Assembly (NCBI GenBank): GCA_947177795.1
Contig: CAMWVR010000005.1
Coordinates: 1-48,067, forward strand
Source: an uncultured Clostridia bacterium
GTDB lineage: Bacteria; Bacillota; Clostridia; Christensenellales; UBA3700
Reading direction: 5' to 3'
Length of the DNA: 48,067 nt
Shown: positions 42,031 to 48,067 of the stretch, in pieces
Layout: the number at the start of each line of letters is the position of its first letter
How positions within the stretch are numbered: the stretch's first letter is position 1
Notes under the pieces: model-generated
The model's input: only the letters and a program-made list of their open reading frames with translations
Told to the model about the DNA's origin: nothing
The model's database searches: none
Position numbers and translations under genes: made by a program

Positions 42031-43044
42031 TTACTTAATACCTTGATAAATAGCCTCGGTCTTTGAGTAATCAAGGTCGCGCTCGGAGTAGCTGAATACG
42101 ATTTCCGATTTGCTTTGCGCCGATCCTGCATAAATGCCGCCGATTCTACCCGACCAACTTTCATCGATTTGATATCTTTTGGTAAGACCGTTTTTCCAAA
42201 TCTCTACTATGAAGTTGCAATATTCGTATTTCATATCCTTACCGCCGTTATCGTTTTCCAAGCGTCCGATAGTGGTAGAATCGTTATTTGCGACTGCCAC
42301 GTCAATGGAGAATTTAAGTTCGTAATATTCGTTGTTGTTAGCGTCTGTTTTAACAACTAAAGATAGCGTTTTGCTGCTGTCTACGATATTTTCTACGTTC
42401 CAATTTACACAAGTCTTTCTTGCTTCGTCATAACTTCTTGAACCTTTTGCAGATTGAGGAACGTTCCAATTTTTTCTATCTTGCATTTTCCATTGTTCAA
42501 CTTCCAAAAGACCCGTCTCTTCATTATATACGATATCGCTTTTGTTGTTCATTCTGTTATATATGCCGTCGTTGACGTATCTTATATCGGCAGACGTAAC
42601 GAATTTTGACGCCAATGCGTCGAAATTGTGGTTGACGGGGAGTTTGATAGTCGTGTCGTCTTTGAGAGTATCGCTTTGCTTTCTAAGTCTTTGATAGATA
42701 AGCTGACCGTGGTTGCTACCCATTTTGGTTTCGCCCATTTGATTTCTAAAATAACAGAAATAAGCGCATTCGACTTCGTTTTTCGTCGCTCTTTCCATGA
42801 TTTGAGCGATTTTTTGCGCGTCGGTCAAAGACGAATCGTTGAAAATATCAGTGACGTTACGCTCGACGGCAGCCATTGACGCTTCGTTGTTGGCGTCGGG
42901 ATACGCAAGATAATCTTTGAGCAACGTCGCGTAGTCTATGTTGCCGAATTCTTCGACGTTTTGAGATTTGACGCATGCGCCAAAACCTAAACACAGCGTA
43001 AGAGCAAGCGCTAAAATTAAAGTAATAGATAAAAATTTTTTCAT
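42031..43044 (-). CDS. Orphan lipoprotein of unknown function
   Basis: 337 aa. Lipoprotein signal peptide with lipobox GFGAC (Cys24), so anchored to the outside of the membrane. The mature part is hydrophilic and mixed: an N-terminal helical stretch (about 35-90), DAQKIAQIMERATKNEVECA, then a beta-rich part with Trp and Asn. No family recognised. Own promoter and GGGAGA ribosome site, monocistronic between convergent nadE and divergent mannosidase. Confidence 0.85.
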   Translation of the reverse strand: MKKFLSITLILALALTLCLGFGACVKSQNVEEFGNIDYATLLKDYLAYPDANNEASMAAVERNVTDIFNDSSLTDAQKIAQIMERATKNEVECAYFCYFRNQMGETKMGSNHGQLIYQRLRKQSDTLKDDTTIKLPVNHNFDALASKFVTSADIRYVNDGIYNRMNNKSDIVYNEETGLLEVEQWKMQDRKNWNVPQSAKGSRSYDEARKTCVNWNVENIVDSSKTLSLVVKTDANNNEYYELKFSIDVAVANNDSTTIGRLENDNGGKDMKYEYCNFIVEIWKNGLTKRYQIDESWSGRIGGIYAGSAQSKSEIVFSYSERDLDYSKTEAIYQGIK

Positions 43045-43076
43045 AAAATTCTCCCTTAATCTATTTTTATATTATC

Positions 43077-43105
43077 AGTATAAAAGCAAGCAAGATAAAT
43101 GTCAA
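43077..43105 (-). promoter_or_regulatory. Lipoprotein gene promoter
   Basis: On the minus strand TTGACA (43105-43100) and TATACT (43082-43077) with 17-bp spacing. Confidence 0.8.
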
Positions 43106-43162
43106 TATCTTTTTTTTCAAAATTATGGATAAAATAGACTTCGTCCGGGTTTATCTATACCA

Positions 43163-43191
43163 TTGACACCGACTTAAAAAGCGGTTATAAT
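43163..43191 (+). promoter_or_regulatory. Alpha-mannosidase promoter
   Basis: TTGACA (43163-43168) and TATAAT (43186-43191), both consensus hexamers, with 17-bp spacing. Confidence 0.9.
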
Positions 43192-43249
43192 TATTATAAT
43201 ATTATAAATATTTTATCAATATTATATTTATTGATGACACAGGTGTATT

Positions 43250-46198
43250 ATGGTAGAAAGAGTTGCGCTTTATCCCAAGCACGTTGCAAGACTCATTGCG
43301 ATTAGAAACAAGATATACAAAGTCGTCGGACAACTGTCGTGCGAAGCTGCGCTGAGCAAAGAGCCCATTCCCAAAGCGTTGTTGGACAAGGCGAGTTTTT
43401 CGCCTTTCAAAAACGGTATGGTTTGGGGCAGTGATTTTGACTGCGCTTGGTTTAGGTTCAAAGGACAAGTCCCCGAAGAATGCAAGGGCAAAAAGGTCGT
43501 TGCGCTCATCAACGTGCAGGGCGAAGGATTGGTATATATAGACGGACAGCCGAGGCAGGGAATTACGCAGGTGCTTGACGGCATAGATTTGGTTCAGTCA
43601 GTCAAGGGAAAGCAAGCAGTGGATTTGTTTGATCCTGCCGAGGGCGGAGAGCAAGTCGAGTTGTCGGTCGATTGCGGTTTCAACGGCAAGCGCAATAAAA
43701 AAGGCGTCAAGGTCAGACTTATGCGCAAGGACTTGGCGATTTGCGATCAAGAGGCTTTGACTTATTATTACGATTATCTTCAACTTCTCATGGTCATGCT
43801 CACTTACGGAAAGAACAAACATCTATCTCAAGCAAGACTTAAGGAGATAGGCAAAGCGCTCGACCATTCTTACAAGCTTGCCAAGAAGAGCATGGCAGAG
43901 GCGCACGAGTATTTGACAAAGATTATCACGACTCACATTGACGGCAACGTCACGGAATACACTGCGATAGGACATGCGCACATCGACCTTGCTTGGCTTT
44001 GGCCGATAAGAGAGACCAAGCGCAAGGGTACCCGTACTTTTGCCACTGCGCTCAACAATATCGACAAATATCCCGATTATATCTTCGGAGCTTCGCAAGC
44101 GCAACTATTCGATTGGATCAAGCAAGAAGAGCCTGCTTTATTCGAGAGAGTAAAAAAGGCTGTGGCTGACGGCAGAATCGAATTGCAAGGCGGCATGTGG
44201 ACGGAAAACGATTGCAATATCCCAAGCGGAGAGAGCATAATACGACAGTTTTTATACGGCGAAAAGTTCTTTGAAGACGAGTTTGGCAAAAAGTGCAAAA
44301 TGGTGTGGCTACCCGACGTATTCGGCTATCCCGCATCTTTACCGCAGATAATGAAGAAGTGCGGAAGAGATTATTTTATGACGATAAAACTCTCTTGGAA
44401 TACCGTCAATAAGTTCCCTTACAAGACTTTTTTGTGGAAGGGTATCGACGGCAGCGAAATTCTGTCGCACCTGGCTCCGCAAGGCAATTACAATTCAACG
44501 GCTTCGCCTATGGCTATTACCAAGTCTGACAACGGCAATCCTCAAGCAGACAAAATCGACAAAGCTTTGCTTATCTACGGCATAGGCGACGGAGGAGGCG
44601 GTCCGGGCGAGGCGCACCTTGAGATGATAAAGCGAGAGCGCAACGAAAAGGGCTTGAGCAAAGTCGTATGCCGACCTGCCGAGCAACTTTTTGACGACCT
44701 CAAGAGTCAATATATCGAGGTTATGCCCACTTATGACGGGGAGTTGTATCTTGAAAAGCACCAAGGCACTTATACTTCGCAATCCGACAACAAGCTTTAC
44801 AACAGGCTTATGGAGCAGGCTTTGCACACTTTGGAGTGGCTTGCGTCGCTCGCCAAGGTCAAGGGCGTCAAGTGGGAATGCCCCCAACTTGAAGATATAT
44901 GGAAAGAAGTATTGCTGTATCAGTTCCACGATATTATTCCCGGTTCGTCAATCAACAGAGTTTACGTAGAATCCGTGGCCAGATACAAAGAGATGTACGG
45001 CGAAGTCAACGGCTATATCGACGATCTTTTGCAGGCGATGACGACAAGCGGCGGCTTGGGTGTCGTCAATCCTATAGGCTTTGACAGACAAGAATACGTC
45101 AAGGCGGGAGACAGGTGGTATAAAGCCGACGTCAAGGCGTATTCTTCGGCTCTGCTCGCAGGTATCAACGGCGAAGACAGAGAGGGTTTGTCACGCGGCA
45201 GAGACTTCATTCAAAATGACAAAGTCAAAGTGCATTTTGCCAAGGACGGAACTATAGATTCGCTTATCGATTTGTCCAATGACAAAGAACTTTGCGGAGA
45301 CTATCTCAACAAGCTTACGGTGTATTCAGACCCAAAGATGTATTACAACGCTTGGGATATCAAAATGGATTATCCAAATATGCGCAAGTGGCGATTCAAA
45401 TTGGAAAGTCACAAGTCATATATCGACGGCGTAAGCGTAATAATGGAGAATATCTATACCTTTAAAGACAGTACTATAATTCAAAAAGTCACTTTGACGA
45501 AGGGTAGCGCGATGGTGGTGTTTGACACCACTGTCGATTGGAGAGAGACTTACAAGATGTTGCGCGCAGACTTCCGCCCGAGCGTATATTCCGACACCGT
45601 CAATTGCGATATTCAATTCGGCAATTTCGACAGGTCCACGCTTGAGGATACGTCCGTTCGCAAAGCGCAGTTTGAGATTTGCGCTCACAAATTCGTCAAC
45701 GTGGACGACGGCGATTACGGCGTCGCATTGCTCAACAATTGCAAGTACGGCTATAGAGCCAAGAGCGGACTTTTGTCGCTCAATCTCTTGCGTTCGCCAA
45801 AATCTCCCGATCCCCAATGCGATATGGGAGAGCATAGATTCACTTATGCATTCTATCCTCACGAGGGAAAGTGGAACGACTGCGACTTGGTCAAGCAAGC
45901 TTACGCTCTCAACAATCCTCTTATCGTAAAAGAGGAGACTCCCAACTTCGACAATCTTTTTGATATAGACGGCGACGTGATTTTGGAGACCGTCAAGGTG
46001 AGCGAAGACGGCAAGGGTATCGTCGCAAGAATATACGAGCGCAACGGCAGGGATTGCCATGCGACTGTCAAGGCAAAGTTCCCTTGCAAAAATGTATACG
46101 AAAGCAATATGATAGAGGCAGACCTTAAAGCCGTCGAGAGTCAAGACTTCGACTTCGGCAAATACGAAGTCAAGACATTGTTGTTTGAATTGAAATAA
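43250..46198 (+). CDS. Alpha-mannosidase, glycoside hydrolase family 38
   Basis: 982 aa, no signal peptide, so cytoplasmic. N-terminal beta domain, then the GH38 catalytic domain with zinc-binding HAHIDLAWLWP (about 242-252) and the nucleophile Asp in VWLPDVFGYPASLPQ (about 357), the middle helical domain with YQFHDIIPGSS (about 562-572), and C-terminal beta domains. Full length for bacterial GH38. Hydrolyses alpha-mannosides, probably after uptake. No sugar transporter or other glycosidase is adjacent. Monocistronic. Confidence 0.95.
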   Translation: MVERVALYPKHVARLIAIRNKIYKVVGQLSCEAALSKEPIPKALLDKASFSPFKNGMVWGSDFDCAWFRFKGQVPEECKGKKVVALINVQGEGLVYIDGQPRQGITQVLDGIDLVQSVKGKQAVDLFDPAEGGEQVELSVDCGFNGKRNKKGVKVRLMRKDLAICDQEALTYYYDYLQLLMVMLTYGKNKHLSQARLKEIGKALDHSYKLAKKSMAEAHEYLTKIITTHIDGNVTEYTAIGHAHIDLAWLWPIRETKRKGTRTFATALNNIDKYPDYIFGASQAQLFDWIKQEEPALFERVKKAVADGRIELQGGMWTENDCNIPSGESIIRQFLYGEKFFEDEFGKKCKMVWLPDVFGYPASLPQIMKKCGRDYFMTIKLSWNTVNKFPYKTFLWKGIDGSEILSHLAPQGNYNSTASPMAITKSDNGNPQADKIDKALLIYGIGDGGGGPGEAHLEMIKRERNEKGLSKVVCRPAEQLFDDLKSQYIEVMPTYDGELYLEKHQGTYTSQSDNKLYNRLMEQALHTLEWLASLAKVKGVKWECPQLEDIWKEVLLYQFHDIIPGSSINRVYVESVARYKEMYGEVNGYIDDLLQAMTTSGGLGVVNPIGFDRQEYVKAGDRWYKADVKAYSSALLAGINGEDREGLSRGRDFIQNDKVKVHFAKDGTIDSLIDLSNDKELCGDYLNKLTVYSDPKMYYNAWDIKMDYPNMRKWRFKLESHKSYIDGVSVIMENIYTFKDSTIIQKVTLTKGSAMVVFDTTVDWRETYKMLRADFRPSVYSDTVNCDIQFGNFDRSTLEDTSVRKAQFEICAHKFVNVDDGDYGVALLNNCKYGYRAKSGLLSLNLLRSPKSPDPQCDMGEHRFTYAFYPHEGKWNDCDLVKQAYALNNPLIVKEETPNFDNLFDIDGDVILETVKVSEDGKGIVARIYERNGRDCHATVKAKFPCKNVYESNMIEADLKAVESQDFDFGKYEVKTLLFELK

Positions 46199-46204
46199 AA
46201 TTAA

Positions 46205-46256
46205 TTGTCATTTCGACCGTAGCGAAGCGGAGTGGAGAAATCTCAATCCGTTAAAA
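46205..46256 (+). repeat. Dispersed repeat, family 2 copy
   Basis: TGTCATTTCGACCGTAGCGA, then AGCGGAGTGGAGAAATCTCA and ATCCGTTAAAAAA. Same core as the copies at 9978, 12965 and 30825. It lies between the mannosidase stop and its terminator. Confidence 0.8.
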
Positions 46257-46290
46257 AATAACACGCAATAAATTTTGCGTGTTATTTTAA
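46256..46290 (+). terminator. Terminator after the mannosidase gene
   Basis: AAATAACACGCAA (about 46256-46268) pairs with TTGCGTGTTATTT (46275-46287), followed by TTAAT. Confidence 0.8.
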
Positions 46291-46336
46291 TCTATATAAT
46301 TCTAATTTAACGTCGATTTTTCAAAAATTTCAACAT

Positions 46337-46469
46337 TTCCAAAAAAAGTATACTTTTACTGACTGCGTTTTACTTTTCGTGAAAAGGCATATTTTCACGA
46401 TTACATTATACTTCACGAACAATTAATTTGCAATATCTTTGGGTCAGTAAAAGTATACCTTTTTTGGAA
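46337..46469. repeat. 133-bp element with 27-bp inverted ends
   Basis: TTCCAAAAAAAGTATACTTT extending to TACTGAC (46337-46363) is matched at 26 of 27 positions by its complement at 46443-46469. The 79-bp interior has a nested inverted repeat TCGTGAAAA/TTTTCACGA (46377-46400) and a further TTCACGAA (46412-46419). It has no gene and no clear target-site duplication. It could be a MITE-like element or a large structured regulatory region before the next gene. Confidence 0.75.
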
Positions 46470-46575
46470 TTTGTGACAGCATAAATTCTTTTTAATTCAC
46501 TGCGTTTCGCTTAGATTTACGCATTTGAAGCGAGAAATCTAATAGGATCATTGCGTACTAAAGAGAGGAAGAATA

Positions 46576-48067
46576 ATGAATTTTAGCAAAAAGAAGTCAA
46601 ATACAATATGCGTTGTTATTGTTATGATTTCGCTGATTATTTTAAGTTGTATAGGAATTATCGGCGTAAGTAGCATAACAAATGCATTTACTTTGACAGA
46701 AGGCGAGATTTCTGACACTCAAGCGAAGAACTTGGGGAATTTGTTATTGGACGGATATGAAGATAACGTAGCCGACAACGGCAAAGTTTTTAACGGCGAA
46801 GTTTTTTGGGAATTGGTTCAACAAGTAAGCGGAATACAAAATCCTAATAAAAATACGTTGAATAATTGGGTTGGCGGAACTAGGACTTCGCAAGATTTTA
46901 GAACTACTGCCGGCGCAGACGTCATTGTGACAATAGGCGGTAAGAAATGGACGGCAACTTATCTGTCGACCAACAAGAATGGCGAACCGATTCTTACTTT
47001 TTGGCTTGCAACTTCGGAGAACAACGAAGTTGCAAGTTCGGTATGGCACACACAAAACATAGGCAATGCAGGTAATTATAATAATAGTAAATACGGTACA
47101 AGTTGGATGCGCGCAAGCGTACTCAACAACGGCGGAGACTATGCTCCAGCATTTAACGCAACTTCGCTAACTAACGTAGCTCAACGCAGCGGTAGCGAAT
47201 GGGCAATATATACTATGGATGACGCAGAGGGAAGTCTTACGTCATATATCGAAGCGCCAGACAATATGTCGTGGCAACTTGTGCAAAGCGCAATAACCAC
47301 TCTTGAGGCTACATACAATAATCCAAACGACGCTATAAACAGCGGAATGGGAGGGTATTATGACGGCTCGACAAATGGAGACGGTTCTCCGGGTTATGCT
47401 AATTGGAGAAATGACAGACTTTGGCTCCCTAGCATAGTAGAAGTAGGTTATCGTAATGACGAAAGCGGAGACGGAATGTGGATGACTTCCGTCAATCAAC
47501 GAGCTAATAAAGTAGATACTTGGTTGCGTTCGTCATCGCCTGTAAGCACACGCGCTTGTTATAAAGTATTTGCTGACGGCTATAAATCCGATAACGTTCT
47601 TGACGGGATAGACGTGGTTTCGTCTTCTAATGCTATCAGACCTGCGTTCCATTTAAATCTAAAAAAAGCAGCTGAGGCTACTGCAAACGCATTGTCACTA
47701 CCTCAAGGTTTTAACAAGACTTATACGGGAAATACAATCGATGCGGAGTCGGAGAGTTGGCATACTTCATTGTTAAAGAACGCGATAAAAAACGGCGATG
47801 TTTTAGAGATATATTATAAGGGAGACGAGAAATTAGATTCAGCGCCCACAGGTGCGGGAACGTATAAAATTGAGTATATAATTGACAATACGACAGACTT
47901 TGTATGGAAAGATTTGACTGCGAGTAAAAAGGAAATAACTTTTACTATCAACAAAGTTTTGTTGGATTATCCATCGTTTTTCAACGGCAAGGACAAATTG
48001 CCGTATAACGGAGGTAATGACGTTACGTTTACGTTAGGCTCATACAACACTTCGGCAATAGAGATAT
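46576..48067 (+). CDS. Secreted surface protein, DUF6273-like, 3' end beyond the window
   Basis: Open frame from the ATG at 46576 (AGAGGAAGA site) to the window end, 497 codons with no stop, so the C-terminus is missing. N-terminal signal/anchor about 10-30 (ICVVIVMISLIILSCIGIIG). Residues about 100-365 form a domain rich in Trp, Asn and Gly with RLWLPSIVEVG, DTWLRSSSPVS and NAIRPAFHLNL, the LRSS...RPAFHL pattern of DUF6273-type surface modules. From about 375 begins an MBG/YDG-like repeat region (NKTYTGNTIDA, GAGTYKIEYII, LPYNGGNDVTF) like that of the 2764-aa protein at 13174. Probably a cell-surface protein; anchoring cannot be seen. Confidence 0.85.
   Translation, partial: MNFSKKKSNTICVVIVMISLIILSCIGIIGVSSITNAFTLTEGEISDTQAKNLGNLLLDGYEDNVADNGKVFNGEVFWELVQQVSGIQNPNKNTLNNWVGGTRTSQDFRTTAGADVIVTIGGKKWTATYLSTNKNGEPILTFWLATSENNEVASSVWHTQNIGNAGNYNNSKYGTSWMRASVLNNGGDYAPAFNATSLTNVAQRSGSEWAIYTMDDAEGSLTSYIEAPDNMSWQLVQSAITTLEATYNNPNDAINSGMGGYYDGSTNGDGSPGYANWRNDRLWLPSIVEVGYRNDESGDGMWMTSVNQRANKVDTWLRSSSPVSTRACYKVFADGYKSDNVLDGIDVVSSSNAIRPAFHLNLKKAAEATANALSLPQGFNKTYTGNTIDAESESWHTSLLKNAIKNGDVLEIYYKGDEKLDSAPTGAGTYKIEYIIDNTTDFVWKDLTASKKEITFTINKVLLDYPSFFNGKDKLPYNGGNDVTFTLGSYNTSAIEI

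Noticed and set aside
46505..46545. Pseudoknot from TCGCTT/AAGCGA and AGATTT/AAATCT
   Set aside because: The pairs interleave but the connecting loops (zero and one base) are too short for both stems to form together; they are alternatives at best.

Overview
The window looks like chromosomal DNA from an uncultured, low-to-mid GC, probably endospore-forming member of the Bacillota (Clostridia). The reasons are a tRNA-Trp type T-box, AGGAGG ribosome binding sites, an L27 with the Firmicutes N-terminal extension next to its Prp protease, a SpoIVFB-type M50 protease beside minD/minE, and long MBG-repeat surface proteins of the kind common in gut Clostridia. No rRNA, tRNA, CRISPR array, transposase or prophage gene was seen. 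The species cannot be named from the sequence.

Layout. 1-565: a tandem 124-bp repeat, a strong promoter and a Trp T-box. 593-3360: trpB2, a cupin, a protein-kinase-fold gene and an XRE repressor. 3361-3658: repeats and two near-identical terminators. 3659-4647: divergent trmN6-like methyltransferase (-) and rubredoxin (+). 4797-9876: a 1518-aa DUF4011/SF1 helicase-nuclease and a GNAT acetyltransferase. 9877-12922: repeats, ArgR-like boxes and an amino-acid ABC transporter operon whose binding protein appears circularly permuted and whose ATPase carries an insertion of about 90 residues. 13174-23510: a 2764-aa MBG-repeat surface protein translationally coupled to a membrane protein with a duplicated C-terminal domain of unknown function. 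23666-30719: minD, minE, a small membrane protein, spoIVFB, a ROK kinase, TIGR03960 radical SAM, TIGR03936 and ribonuclease G. 30968-31885 (-): rpmA, prp, rplU, facing rng head-on. 32231-33894: OGG-type glycosylase and NYN-domain protein. 33957-39933 (-): TfoX C-terminal-like protein, O-antigen ligase family protein, ilvN/ilvH, and a heterodimeric ABC exporter. 40048-46198: nadE, an orphan lipoprotein (-) and a GH38 alpha-mannosidase. 46290-48067: a 133-bp inverted-repeat element and the 5' part of a second surface protein, open at the window edge.

How the genes work together. Most units are ordinary housekeeping. The rplU-prp-rpmA set is a self-contained maturation unit (Prp cleaves L27). 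minDE-spoIVFB-rSAM-rng resembles the ancestral Firmicutes division/sporulation/ribosome neighbourhood, but the ribosomal genes are inverted here. The most unusual unit is the amino-acid transporter: in the binding protein (10369-11175) the lobe-2 half precedes the lobe-1 half, and its promoter region carries several arginine-repressor-like boxes. The second notable unit is the two-gene surface system at 13174-23510. Start sites were moved downstream of the longest reading frame where a promoter or ribosome binding site required it (2439, 4492, 4797, 13174, 23666, 28585, 32231, 40048). Promoters were called by eye from -35/-10 hexamers with 17-18 bp spacing.
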